Part shown: positions 8,091 to 16,494 of the stretch, piece after piece
Layout of the letters: each line of letters starts with the position of its first letter
How positions within the stretch are numbered: the first letter of the stretch is position 1
Assembly: GCF_014203705.1 (NCBI RefSeq)
Contig: NZ_JACHJR010000001.1
Span: 4,774,001-4,838,000 of the forward strand
DNA: 64,000 nucleotides
Reading direction: 5' to 3'
Source of the DNA: Kitasatospora gansuensis
GTDB taxonomy: Bacteria; Actinomycetota; Actinomycetes; Streptomycetales; Streptomycetaceae
Translations under genes and position numbers: made by a program
Notes under the pieces: model-generated
Told to the model about the DNA's origin: nothing
Databases searched by the model: none
What the model saw: only the letters and a program-made list of their open reading frames with translations

Positions 8091-8147
8091 TGGTTCTGTT
8101 CGGCATCAAATAGTGGGTGCCGAGTTCCAACTGGAGGATCTGAAAAC

Positions 8148-9170
8148 ATGCTGATCGCTCAGCGCCCCTCGCTGACCGAAGAGGTCGTCGACGAGTTCCG
8201 CTCGCGGTTCGTGATCGAGCCGCTCGAGCCGGGCTTCGGCTACACCCTCGGCAACTCGCTCCGCCGCACGCTCCTCTCCTCGATCCCCGGTGCCGCTGTC
8301 ACCAGCATCCGGGTCGACGGTGTCCTGCACGAGTTCACCACCGTGCCGGGCGTCAAGGAGGACGTGACCGACCTCATCCTCAACATCAAGCAGCTGGTCG
8401 TCTCCTCGGAGCACGACGAGCCGGTCGTGATGTACCTGCGCAAGCAGGGTCCGGGTGTGGTCACCGCCGCCGACATCGCGCCCCCGGCCGGTGTCGAGGT
8501 GCACAACCCCGAGCTGATCCTCGCCACGCTCAACGGCAAGGGCAAGCTGGAGATGGAGCTGACCGTCGAGCGCGGTCGCGGCTACGTCTCCGCCGTGCAG
8601 AACAAGGCTTCCGGCCAGGAGATCGGCCGGATCCCGGTCGACTCGATCTACAGCCCCGTGCTGAAGGTCACCTACAAGGTCGAGGCCACCCGTGTCGAGC
8701 AGCGGACCGACTTCGACAAGCTCATCGTCGACGTCGAGACCAAGCCCGCCATGCGCCCGCGTGACGCCATGGCGTCGGCCGGTAAGACCCTGGTGGAGCT
8801 GTTCGGTCTCGCTCGCGAGCTGAACATCGACGCCGAGGGCATCGACATGGGCCCGTCCCCGACGGACGCCGCCCTGGCCGCTGATCTCGCCCTGCCGATC
8901 GAGGAGCTCGAGCTCACCGTTCGGTCGTACAACTGCCTCAAGCGCGAGGGCATCCACACCGTGGGTGAGCTCGTGGCCCGCTCCGAGGCCGACCTGCTCG
9001 ACATCCGCAACTTCGGTGCGAAGTCGATCGACGAGGTCAAGGCGAAGCTGGCCGGCATGGGCCTGGCGCTCAAGGACAGCCCGCCCGGGTTCGACCCGAC
9101 CGCCGCCGCCGACGCCTTCGGCGCCGACGACCTGGACGACGCGGGTTACGCGGAGACCGAGCAGTACTAA
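8148..9170 (+). CDS. rpoA: RNA polymerase alpha subunit
   Basis: Scaffold subunit of RNA polymerase; the N-terminal domain dimerises and binds beta/beta-prime and the C-terminal domain binds UP elements and activators. The 340-residue protein shows FVIEPLEPGFGYTLGNSLRRTLLSSIPG in the N-terminal domain and the helix-hairpin-helix alpha-CTD ending YNCLKREGIHTVGEL and LDIRNFGAKSIDEVK. TGGAGG at 8130-8135 precedes the ATG. A hairpin separates it from rpsK and rplQ follows after 125 bases. Confidence 0.97.
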   Translation: MLIAQRPSLTEEVVDEFRSRFVIEPLEPGFGYTLGNSLRRTLLSSIPGAAVTSIRVDGVLHEFTTVPGVKEDVTDLILNIKQLVVSSEHDEPVVMYLRKQGPGVVTAADIAPPAGVEVHNPELILATLNGKGKLEMELTVERGRGYVSAVQNKASGQEIGRIPVDSIYSPVLKVTYKVEATRVEQRTDFDKLIVDVETKPAMRPRDAMASAGKTLVELFGLARELNIDAEGIDMGPSPTDAALAADLALPIEELELTVRSYNCLKREGIHTVGELVARSEADLLDIRNFGAKSIDEVKAKLAGMGLALKDSPPGFDPTAAADAFGADDLDDAGYAETEQY

Positions 9171-9180
9171 GGATTTGGAC

Positions 9181-9204
9181 GGGGGCGACCCTCGGGTCGC
9201 CCCC
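9181..9204 (+). terminator. Hairpin between rpoA and rplQ
   Basis: Ten-base perfect arms (9181-9190, 9195-9204) with a CTCG loop and no T tract. It is more likely a stability or attenuation element than a full terminator, because rplQ belongs to the same operon. Confidence 0.45.
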
Positions 9205-9295
9205 TGTTCGATGCAAGAAAGCCGTCCGGGCAACAGTGCCCGGGCGCCCGTCCCGGTACCTGATACGGCCGGGTTCGGAGATTTGAGGAGCAATC

Positions 9296-9790
9296 ATGCC
9301 CCGTCCCACGAAGGGTGCCCGCCTCGGCGGTGGCCCGCACCACGAGCCGCTGCTGCTCGCCGGCCTGTGCCGCGAGCTGTTCACCTACGGCCGCATCACC
9401 ACGACCGAGGCCAAGGCCCGTCGGATGCGCCCGCTGGCCGAGCGCCTCATCACCAAGGCGAAGGTCGGCGACATCCACAACCGTCGCATCGTCCGCAAGA
9501 CGATCACCGACGTCTCCGTGCTGCACACCCTCTTCACCGAGATCGCGCCGCGCTACGAGAACCGCCCGGGTGGTTACACCCGTATCACCAAGATCGGTCC
9601 CCGTCGTGGCGACAACGCCCCGATGGCCGTGATCGAGCTGGTCGAGGCGCTGACCGTCGCGCAGACCGCTGTCGGCGAGGCCGAGGGCGCCACCAAGCGC
9701 GCCGTCAAGGAGGCCGACGCCAAGGTCGAGGCCACCGAGGCCGCCGAGACCGAGGTCGTCGCCGACGAGGTCGAGGCCGACAAGGCCTGA
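9296..9790 (+). CDS. rplQ: 50S ribosomal protein L17
   Basis: L17 lies near the peptide exit tunnel of the 50S subunit. The core (MPRPTKGARLGGGPHHEPLL to YTRITKIGPRRGDNAPMAVIEL) ends near residue 122; the remaining roughly 40 residues are an acidic Ala/Glu/Val/Lys tail, commonly seen in actinobacterial L17. GAGGAG at 9283-9288 precedes the ATG. A terminator follows at 9809-9850, before truA. Confidence 0.96.
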   Translation: MPRPTKGARLGGGPHHEPLLLAGLCRELFTYGRITTTEAKARRMRPLAERLITKAKVGDIHNRRIVRKTITDVSVLHTLFTEIAPRYENRPGGYTRITKIGPRRGDNAPMAVIELVEALTVAQTAVGEAEGATKRAVKEADAKVEATEAAETEVVADEVEADKA

Positions 9791-9808
9791 CACCTTTAGG
9801 TGTTCGTT

Positions 9809-9850
9809 CGGGCCCGCCTCCCTTCGGGGGGCGGGCCCGTTCCTTCTTTT
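9809..9850 (+). terminator. Terminator after rplQ
   Basis: A 13-bp GC-only stem (9809-9821 with about 9827-9839) with a TTCG-type loop is followed by TTCCTTCTTTT. This is a good intrinsic terminator; truA just downstream may be reached by readthrough. Confidence 0.8.
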
Positions 9851-9861
9851 CTGGAGTGGAT

Positions 9862-10764
9862 GTGCTGAACGACTGCGCCGAGCAGCCCCCGGTCAAGGAC
9901 GGTCCGGCGGACGGCCACGTCCGGATCCGGCTCGACCTCGCCTACCAGGGCGCCGAGTTCTCCGGCTGGGCCCGCCAGCGCGGCCGGCGCACGGTGCAGG
10001 AGGAGCTGGAGAGCGCGCTGCAGATCGTCACCCGCAGCCCCGAGCTCTTCCCGCTCACGGTGGCGGGCCGGACCGACGCCGGGGTGCACGCCCGGGGCCA
10101 GGTGGCGCACGTCGACCTGCCGGCCGAGCTGTGGGCCGAGCACGGCGAGAAGCTGCTCCGCCGGCTGGCCGGGCGGCTGCCCGCCGACGTCCGGGTGTAC
10201 CGGCTGGCCGAGGCACCGGCAGGTTTCGACGCCCGGTTCGCCGCGATCTGGCGCCGGTACGCCTACCGGGTCGCCGACCACCAGGGCGGGGTGGACCCGC
10301 TGCTGCGGGGTCATGTGCTGTGGCACGACCGGCCGTTGGACGTCGAGAAGATGAACGAGGCGGCCCGGCTGCTGCTCGGCGAGCACGACTTCGCCGCGTA
10401 CTGCAAGAAGCGCGAGGGCGCGACCACCATCCGCACCCTGCTGGAGCTCCGCTGGGACCGGGTGCCGGTGGACCCGTACGCGGCCCAGGAGGGCTCGCTG
10501 GCGATCGCCACGGTGCGGGCGGACGCGTTCTGCCACAACATGGTGCGGGCGCTGGTGGGGGCGATGCTGCTGGTCGGCGACGGGCACCGGCCGGTGGAGT
10601 TCCCGGGCGAGGTGCTGGCCGGCGGGGTCCGCAACTCCGCGGTGAACGTGATCCGCCCGCACGGGCTGACGCTGGAGGAGGTCGGCTACCCGGCCGACGA
10701 CCAGCTCGCCGAACGGAACCGGCTGGCGCGGCGGCTGCGCACGCTCCCGGCCTCAACCATCTGA
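9862..10764 (+). CDS. truA: tRNA pseudouridine(38-40) synthase
   Basis: Converts uridines 38-40 of tRNA anticodon stems to pseudouridine. From GTG 9862 (GGAG at 9853-9856) the protein has 300 residues. The catalytic Asp lies in the family motif VAGRTDAGVHARGQVAHVD, and the C-terminal domain shows FCHNMVRALVGAMLLVG. The frame is open for some 900 bases upstream through rplQ, but that part is only a shadow of real genes. The stop codon is followed within two bases by the left arm of a palindromic repeat (10765-10884). Confidence 0.94.
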   Translation: MLNDCAEQPPVKDGPADGHVRIRLDLAYQGAEFSGWARQRGRRTVQEELESALQIVTRSPELFPLTVAGRTDAGVHARGQVAHVDLPAELWAEHGEKLLRRLAGRLPADVRVYRLAEAPAGFDARFAAIWRRYAYRVADHQGGVDPLLRGHVLWHDRPLDVEKMNEAARLLLGEHDFAAYCKKREGATTIRTLLELRWDRVPVDPYAAQEGSLAIATVRADAFCHNMVRALVGAMLLVGDGHRPVEFPGEVLAGGVRNSAVNVIRPHGLTLEEVGYPADDQLAERNRLARRLRTLPASTI

Positions 10765-10884
10765 GGTCAGGGGCTCGGGGAACTGCGACGCCGACCCTTG
10801 CAAGGTGATCCGTGCGTAGGTGGGCAGGCACTTTCGCAGTGACCCGAACGCCAGATCTCCTCGCAGTTCCCCGAGCCCCTGACC
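10765..10884 (+). repeat. Palindromic dispersed repeat, copy 1
   Basis: Perfect 24-base inverted arms (10765-10788 and 10861-10884) enclose a 72-base core containing AGGCACTTTCGC. The arm core GGGGCTCGGGGAACTGCGAC also occurs in three other intergenic sites in this window. It begins directly after the truA stop and ends 10 bases before the -35 of the ABC-F gene promoter. Orientation is taken from the core, as in copy 3. Confidence 0.9.
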
Positions 10885-10894
10885 GTAAAGGGTT

Positions 10895-10923
10895 TTGGTC
10901 AGTGGGTACGTGCTTGGCACAAT
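10895..10923 (+). promoter_or_regulatory. Promoter giving a leaderless ABC-F transcript
   Basis: TTGGTC (10895-10900), a 17-base spacer and CACAAT (10918-10923). The predicted start at about 10930 coincides with the ATG at 10931, and no Shine-Dalgarno is present, so a leaderless mRNA is likely. Confidence 0.55.
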
Positions 10924-10930
10924 TCCAGGC

Positions 10931-12595
10931 ATGGGACACGTCGAGATTTCGCACCTGGAGTACTACCTGCCGGACGGGCGGGTGCTGTTCGACGACGCGT
11001 CCTTCCGGGTCGGCGAGGGGTCGGCCGTCGCGTTGGTGGGGGCCAACGGGGCCGGTAAGACCACGTTGCTGCGCATGATCGCGGGGGACACCCAGCCGCA
11101 CGGCGGGTCGGTGACGGTGAGCGGCGGGCTGGGCGTGATGCGGCAGTTCGTCGGGACCACCGGGCGGGAGGACCAGCGGGAGACGCCGGGGGCGCTGGCC
11201 GCCGACGCGTCGGTGCGGGACCTGCTGGTGTCGGTGGCGCCGCCGCGGATCGCGGTGGCCGCGAAGGCGGTGGACGCGGCCGAGCTGGCGATGATGGCGC
11301 AGGACGACGAGAAGTCGCAGATGGCGTACGCCCAGGCGCTCTCGGACTGGGCCGACGCGGACGGCTACGACTACGAGACGGTGTGGGACGTCTGCACCAT
11401 GGCCGCGCTGGGGATGCCGTTCGACCGGGCCCAGTTCCGCGGGCTGAACACGCTCTCCGGCGGTGAGCAGAAGCGGCTGGTGCTGGAGGCGCTGCTGCGC
11501 GGCCCCGAGGAGGTGCTGCTGCTCGACGAGCCGGACAACTACCTCGACGTGCCGGGCAAGCGCTGGCTGGAGGAGGCGATCCGGGCCACTCCGAAGACGG
11601 TGTTGTTCATCTCACACGACCGCGAGCTGCTGTCCCGGGCCGCCGACAAGATCATCAGCGTCGAGACCGGTTTCGGCGGCGGTGGCAGCAGCGTCTGGGT
11701 GCACGGTGGCGGCTTCGAGTCGTTCCACGACGCCCGCAAGGAGCGCTTCGAGCGCTTCGAGGAGCTGGGCCGCCGGTGGGACGAGGAGCACGCCAAGCTG
11801 AAGAAGCTGGTGGTGAACCTCCGTCAGGCCGCCTCGGTCAGCCATGCGCTGGCGACCCGGTACGCGGCCGCGCAGACCCGGCTGAAGAAGTTCGAGGAGG
11901 CGGGCCGGCCGGAGGAGCCGCCGCGCGAGCAGAACATCACCATGCGGCTCAAGGGCGGCCGGACGGGCGTCCGCGCGCTGACCATCGAGCAGCTCGAACT
12001 GACCGGCCTGATGAAGCCCTTCGACCTGGAGGTCTTCTACGGCGAGCGGGTCGGCGTGCTGGGCTCGAACGGCTCCGGCAAGTCGCATTTCCTGCGGCTG
12101 CTGGCGGGCGACGACACGGTGAAGCACAACGGCGCGTTCCGGCTCGGCGCCCGGGTGGTGCCGGGCCACTTCCGGCAGACCCACGCCCATCCCGAACTGC
12201 TCGGACGGACCGTCAGGTCGATCGTCGAGGAGGAGCACGCGCTCAGCCGCGGCGCCGCGATGGGCGCGCTGCGCCGGTACGAGCTGGACCGGCAGGAGGA
12301 GCAGAAGTTCGAGTCGCTCTCCGGCGGCCAGCAGGCCCGGCTGATGATCCTCAAGCTGGAGCTCACCGGCGTCACCGCGCTGCTGCTGGACGAGCCGACG
12401 GACAACCTGGACCTGGAGAGCGCCGAGGCGCTCCAGCAGGGCCTGGAGGCGTTCGACGGCACTGTGCTGTGTGTCACGCACGACCGCTGGTTCGCCAAGA
12501 CCTTCGACCGATTCCTGGTGTTCGGGGCCGACGGACGGGTCTACGAGTCCCTCGAACCGGTCTGGGACGAGACCCGAGTGCAGCGCGACCGGTGA
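10931..12595 (+). CDS. ABC-F family ATPase
   Basis: Soluble twin-ABC protein of the ABC-F class, which acts on ribosomes rather than in transport; it has no membrane segment. The 554 residues hold ABC1 with Walker A GANGAGKTTL, signature LSGGEQKRL and Walker B LLLDEPDNYLD, then a charged linker, then ABC2 with GSNGSGKSH, LSGGQQARL and LLLDEPTDNLD. The first Walker B motif has DEPDN where most ABC-F proteins have DEPTN. Whether it gives antibiotic resistance or is a housekeeping factor cannot be told. It follows repeat copy 1 and is probably monocistronic, with rplM having its own promoter. Confidence 0.88.
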   Translation: MGHVEISHLEYYLPDGRVLFDDASFRVGEGSAVALVGANGAGKTTLLRMIAGDTQPHGGSVTVSGGLGVMRQFVGTTGREDQRETPGALAADASVRDLLVSVAPPRIAVAAKAVDAAELAMMAQDDEKSQMAYAQALSDWADADGYDYETVWDVCTMAALGMPFDRAQFRGLNTLSGGEQKRLVLEALLRGPEEVLLLDEPDNYLDVPGKRWLEEAIRATPKTVLFISHDRELLSRAADKIISVETGFGGGGSSVWVHGGGFESFHDARKERFERFEELGRRWDEEHAKLKKLVVNLRQAASVSHALATRYAAAQTRLKKFEEAGRPEEPPREQNITMRLKGGRTGVRALTIEQLELTGLMKPFDLEVFYGERVGVLGSNGSGKSHFLRLLAGDDTVKHNGAFRLGARVVPGHFRQTHAHPELLGRTVRSIVEEEHALSRGAAMGALRRYELDRQEEQKFESLSGGQQARLMILKLELTGVTALLLDEPTDNLDLESAEALQQGLEAFDGTVLCVTHDRWFAKTFDRFLVFGADGRVYESLEPVWDETRVQRDR

Positions 12596-12601
12596 GCGTT
12601 T

Positions 12602-12630
12602 TTGACCCGTACGGAGCTGCCCGGTAGGCT
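12602..12630 (+). promoter_or_regulatory. rplM-rpsI promoter
   Basis: TTGACC (12602-12607), exactly 17 bases, then TAGGCT (12625-12630): the best vegetative promoter in the left part of the window. The predicted leader is about 170 bases and could carry L13 autoregulation, though no specific structure was recognised. Confidence 0.65.
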
Positions 12631-12806
12631 GGGCCCTTGTTGTGCGTATTGGCTCGCTCCATCTCACGTGAGAGGTCGGTACGCCGGAGATACCCAGGCC
12701 GATGACCAGCGGCTCCCCCTTGAATTGCGTCCAAGCGGGACCAGGCTGATCTCTCGTCCGGGTGCTCCTGTCAGGACTCACTCACTGAAAAGCGAAGGCT
12801 ACGACC

Positions 12807-13250
12807 GTGCGTACGTACAGCCCCAAGCCCGGCGACGTCCAGCGTCAGTGGCACGTCATCGACGCGCAAGACGTCGTGCTCGGCCGCCTGGCCTCCCAGG
12901 CCGCCAACCTCCTCCGGGGCAAGCACAAGGCGATCTACGCGCCGCACGTTGACACTGGTGACTTCGTCATCATCATCAACGCGGACAAGGTGCACCTGTC
13001 GGGTAACAAGAAGACCCAGAAGATGGCGTACCGCCACAGCGGCTTCCCGGGCGGTCTCCGCTCGGTCCGCTACGACGACCTCCTGGACAAGAACCCGGAG
13101 AAGGCCGTCGAGAAGGCCATCAAGGGCATGATCCCCAAGAACAGCCTGGGCCGCCAGATGCTCTCCAAGCTGAAGGTCTACTCGGGCGACCAGCACCCGC
13201 ACGCTGCGCAGCAGCCGGTGCCGTTCGAGATCACCCAGGTCGCGCAGTAA
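12807..13250 (+). CDS. rplM: 50S ribosomal protein L13
   Basis: Early-assembly 50S protein. From GTG 12807 the 147 residues start VRTYSPKPGDVQRQWHVIDA and show the family block RLASQAANLLRGKHK and GMIPKNSLGRQMLSKLKVY. AAAGCGAAGG upstream is the likely ribosome-binding region. rpsI follows after 42 bases, the universal L13-S9 pair. A strong promoter lies about 180 bases upstream. Confidence 0.96.
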   Translation: MRTYSPKPGDVQRQWHVIDAQDVVLGRLASQAANLLRGKHKAIYAPHVDTGDFVIIINADKVHLSGNKKTQKMAYRHSGFPGGLRSVRYDDLLDKNPEKAVEKAIKGMIPKNSLGRQMLSKLKVYSGDQHPHAAQQPVPFEITQVAQ

Positions 13251-13292
13251 TTCCGGCCACCAAGCCCCATCACTGAGAAGCTGAGGAACACC

Positions 13293-13796
13293 GTGGCCGA
13301 GACTGCCATCGAGAACACCCTTGAGGTCGACTTCGACGAGACCGTCGAAGAGTTCACCTCCGAGGAGAGCTACACCTCCGAGTCGCTGGCCGGCCGCTTC
13401 GGCGAGGCCATCCCCGGCGCCGGCCTCGGCCGTCGCAAGGAGGCCATTGCCCGCGTCCGGATCGTTCCGGGCACCGGCAAGTGGAAGATCAACGGTCGCA
13501 CCCTGGAGAACTACTTCCCCAACAAGGTGCACCAGCAGACCGTGAACGAGCCCTTCAAGCTCCTTGAGCTCGACGGCCGTTACGACGTTGTCGCCCGCAT
13601 CTCGGGTGGCGGCGTCTCCGGTCAGGCCTACGCGCTGCGCCTCGGCGTCGCCCGTGCGCTGAACGAGGCGGACGTGGACAACAACCGCGCCGCGCTCAAG
13701 AAGGCCGGCTTCCTCATGCGTGACGCGCGTGCCGTCGAGCGCAAGAAGGCCGGTCTCAAGAAGGCCCGTAAGGCCCCGCAGTACAGCAAGCGCTAA
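13293..13796 (+). CDS. rpsI: 30S ribosomal protein S9
   Basis: S9 reaches the P-site tRNA with its C-terminal tail. The GTG-started product has 167 residues: an acidic N-terminal extension of about 40 residues, as in other actinobacteria, then the S9 domain (GAGLGRRKEAIARVRIVPG, YDVVARISGGGVSGQA) ending in the invariant tail RKAPQYSKR. TGAGGAA at 13282-13288 precedes the start. A perfect terminator (13853-13895) follows the gene. Confidence 0.95.
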   Translation: MAETAIENTLEVDFDETVEEFTSEESYTSESLAGRFGEAIPGAGLGRRKEAIARVRIVPGTGKWKINGRTLENYFPNKVHQQTVNEPFKLLELDGRYDVVARISGGGVSGQAYALRLGVARALNEADVDNNRAALKKAGFLMRDARAVERKKAGLKKARKAPQYSKR

Positions 13797-13852
13797 GCAC
13801 CTCCACCGGGGGGCGTACCATCTCGATGGTTCGCACCCCCGGGGTGTGCTTG

Positions 13853-13895
13853 GACACCCCGGAGCACCCCGTGTGCTCCGGGGTGTCTTGTTTTT
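13853..13895 (+). terminator. Terminator after rpsI
   Basis: A perfect 15-bp stem (13853-13867 with 13873-13887), loop CCCGT, followed by TTGTTTTT. It is a textbook intrinsic terminator for the rplM-rpsI operon. Confidence 0.93.
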
Positions 13896-13975
13896 CTCTC
13901 CCCGTACGCCTGTGCGGAGACCGGGGAGTCGCGAGAGATTTCTTGCCTGTGGAACGGCGACGGAGGACGGAAACA

Positions 13976-15343
13976 GTGGGACGACTCTTCGGTACGGACG
14001 GCGTGCGCGGTGTGGCCAACCAGACCCTGACGGCCGAGCTGGCGCTCGGGCTGTCGGTGGCCGCGGCCCATGTGCTCGGTGACGCGGGGGCCTTCGACGG
14101 CCACCGACCGGTCGCCGTGGTCGGGCGCGACCCCCGGGCCTCCGGGGAGTTCCTGGAGGCCGCCGTGATCGCCGGCCTGGCCAGCGCGGGCGTGGACGTA
14201 CTGCGGGTCGGCGTGCTGCCCACCCCCGCTGTGGCGTACCTCACCGGTGCGCTCGGCGCGGACTTCGGCGTGATGCTGTCGGCCAGTCACAACGCGATGC
14301 CCGACAACGGCATCAAGTTCCTGGCCCGCGGCGGGCACAAGCTGGACGACGCGATCGAGGACGCGATCGAGGCGCACTACCACCGCTACGGCGTCGGCTC
14401 GGACGAGAACTGGCAGCGCCCGACGGGTGCCGCGGTCGGCCGGGTCCGGCAGTACACCGAGGGCTTCGACAAGTACGTCGCGCACCTGATCGCCGTGCTG
14501 CCGAACCGCCTCGACGGCGTGAAGGTCGTCATCGACGGCGCGCACGGCGCGGCCGCCCGGGTCGCCCCCGAGGCGTTCGCCCGGGCCGGGGCCGAGGTGG
14601 TCTACACGCTCGGCGCCGAGCCGAACGGCCTGAACATCAACGACGGCGTCGGCTCGACCCACCTGGACAAGCTCCAGGTCGCGATGCGCGAGCACAAGGC
14701 CGACCTGGGCATCGCCCTGGACGGCGACGCCGACCGCTGCCTGGCCGCCGACGCGGACGGCAACGAGGTGGACGGCGACCAGATCCTGGCCATCCTGGCC
14801 GTCGCCATGAAGGAGGCCGGCACGCTGCGCCGGGGGACCGCGGTGGCCACCGTGATGTCCAACCTCGGCTTCAAGCTGGCGATGGAGCGCGAGGGCATCG
14901 AGCTGGTGCAGACCGCGGTCGGCGACCGGTACGTGCTGGAGGAGATGAAGCAGCACGGCTTCGCGCTCGGCGGCGAGCAGTCGGGGCACGTGATCCTGCT
15001 GGACCACGCGACCACCGGCGACGGCACGCTGACCGGCCTGATGCTCGGTGCCCGGCTGGCCGCCACCAAGCAGCCGCTGGCCGACCTGGCCTCGGTGATG
15101 ACCCGGCTGCCGCAGCTGCTGATCAACGTCAAGGGCGTCGACAAGAGCCGGGTGAACACCTCGCCCGAGCTGGCCGCCGCCGTCGCCGAGGCCGAGGCCG
15201 AACTCGGCGCCACCGGCCGGGTGCTGCTGCGCTCCTCGGGCACCGAGCCGCTGGTCCGGGTGATGGTCGAGGCCGCCGACCAGGTGCAGGCGCAGGCCGT
15301 CTGCGAGCGGCTGGCCACGGCCGTCCGTACGCACCTGGGCTGA
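13976..15343 (+). CDS. glmM: Phosphoglucosamine mutase
   Basis: Converts glucosamine-6-phosphate to glucosamine-1-phosphate for UDP-GlcNAc and cell wall synthesis, the step after GlmS encoded 1.2 kb downstream. From GTG 13976 (GGAGGACGG upstream) the 455 residues begin VGRLFGTDGVRGVANQTLTA. The phosphorylated Ser is S104 in SASHNAMPDNGIKF, the metal loop is ALDGDADRCL and the C-terminal phosphate loop RSSGTEPLVRVM. The open frame extends 150 bases upstream over the rpsI terminator, which argues against an earlier start. Confidence 0.96.
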   Translation: MGRLFGTDGVRGVANQTLTAELALGLSVAAAHVLGDAGAFDGHRPVAVVGRDPRASGEFLEAAVIAGLASAGVDVLRVGVLPTPAVAYLTGALGADFGVMLSASHNAMPDNGIKFLARGGHKLDDAIEDAIEAHYHRYGVGSDENWQRPTGAAVGRVRQYTEGFDKYVAHLIAVLPNRLDGVKVVIDGAHGAAARVAPEAFARAGAEVVYTLGAEPNGLNINDGVGSTHLDKLQVAMREHKADLGIALDGDADRCLAADADGNEVDGDQILAILAVAMKEAGTLRRGTAVATVMSNLGFKLAMEREGIELVQTAVGDRYVLEEMKQHGFALGGEQSGHVILLDHATTGDGTLTGLMLGARLAATKQPLADLASVMTRLPQLLINVKGVDKSRVNTSPELAAAVAEAEAELGATGRVLLRSSGTEPLVRVMVEAADQVQAQAVCERLATAVRTHLG

Positions 15344-15368
15344 GCGCGCGGGCCGAGCACACGGGCTT

Positions 15369-15415
15369 GAATACACGTCAGGCGTCCCTCGTCGAGGGGC
15401 GCCTGACGTGTATTC
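15369..15415. terminator. Bidirectional terminator between glmM and coaA
   Basis: Perfect 16-base arms (15369-15384 and 15400-15415) with an inner CCCTC/GAGGG pairing. The structure overlaps the coaA stop codon on the minus strand. It can serve both convergent genes. Confidence 0.85.
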
Positions 15416-16406
15416 AGAGCTTGCGCAGCAGTGCCCGGCGGACCTTGTGGTCGGCGCCCTTCTGCAGCACCAGGGTGGCCCGGCCCCGGGTGGGGAGCAC
15501 GTTCTCCACCAGGTTGGGCTTGTTGATGGTGCGCCAGACCTGGCGGCCGTACTCCATCGCCTCCTCCTCCGGCACCTCGGTGAACCGGCGGAAGTAGGAG
15601 TTCGGGTCCTGGAAGGCGGTGTCCCGGAGCTTCTTGAACCGGGACAGGTACCAGCTCTCGATGTCGTCGGTGCGGGCGTCGACGTAGATCGAGAAGTCGA
15701 AGTAGTCGGCGACCGCGAGCCGGGTGCGGCCGTCGGTGCCGGGCAGCGCGGGCTGCAGCACGTTCAGGCCCTCGACGATCAGGATGTCGGGGCGCTCCAC
15801 GGTGAGGCGCTCGTCCGGCACGATGTCGTAGACCAGGTGCGAGTAGACCGGGGCGGTGACCCGGTCCTTGCCCGCCTTCACGTCCGCCACGAAGCGCATC
15901 AGCGCCCGGCGGTCGTACGACTCGGGGAAGCCCTTGCGGGCCATCAGGCCCCGGCGGCGCAGTTCGGCGTTGGGGAGCAGGAAACCGTCGGTGGTGACCA
16001 GCTCGACCCGGGGGTGTTCCGGCCAGCGGGCCAGCAGGGCCTTCAGCAGGCGGGCGGTGGTGGACTTGCCGACCGCCACCGAGCCGGCCACGCCGATCAC
16101 GAACGGGGTGCGGGTGCGCTCGGTGTCGGGGGTGTCCAGGAACGTCCCGACGGTGCTGCGCAGCTCGTGGGTGGCGTGGATGTAGAGGTTCAGCAGCCGG
16201 GACAGCGGCAGGTAGACGTCCCGCACCTCGTCCAGGTCGAGGGCGGTGCCCAGGCCGCGCAGCTTCTCCACCTCCTCGGCGGTCAGCGGCATCGGGGTGC
16301 GCTCGCGCAGCGCACTCCACTCGGCCCGGTCCAGATCCACGTACGGGGAGGGGGTGGGCGTCGCGGGGGCGCCCCTCGTACAGAGTTCGGTCAGCACATG
16401 GTCCAT
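15414..16406 (-). CDS. coaA: Pantothenate kinase, type I
   Basis: Phosphorylates pantothenate with ATP, the first step of coenzyme A synthesis. The 330-residue protein has the P-loop GVAGSVAVGKST (about residues 105-116), the LVTTDGFLLPN motif and the substrate region FFDFSIYVDA-like block YFDFSIYVDARTDDIESWY. Length matches the E. coli-type enzyme, normally feedback-inhibited by CoA. It converges on glmM, sharing a palindromic terminator, and diverges from glmS across 88 bases. Confidence 0.95.
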   Translation of the reverse strand: MDHVLTELCTRGAPATPTPSPYVDLDRAEWSALRERTPMPLTAEEVEKLRGLGTALDLDEVRDVYLPLSRLLNLYIHATHELRSTVGTFLDTPDTERTRTPFVIGVAGSVAVGKSTTARLLKALLARWPEHPRVELVTTDGFLLPNAELRRRGLMARKGFPESYDRRALMRFVADVKAGKDRVTAPVYSHLVYDIVPDERLTVERPDILIVEGLNVLQPALPGTDGRTRLAVADYFDFSIYVDARTDDIESWYLSRFKKLRDTAFQDPNSYFRRFTEVPEEEAMEYGRQVWRTINKPNLVENVLPTRGRATLVLQKGADHKVRRALLRKL

Positions 16407-16482
16407 TGTGGGCCGTTCCGGGGGTTCGGGGTGCTGTGGTGTCGGTCACCAGGGGGTGGCGAGGGGTCCGGGGGTGCGCCGT

Positions 16483-16488
16483 TATCCT
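16483..16488 (+). promoter_or_regulatory. Candidate -10 for leaderless glmS
   Basis: TATCCT ends six bases before the glmS ATG and no Shine-Dalgarno is visible, which suggests transcription starts at or next to the ATG. No convincing -35 was seen at the right spacing. Confidence 0.35.
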
Positions 16489-16494
16489 GGCGCG

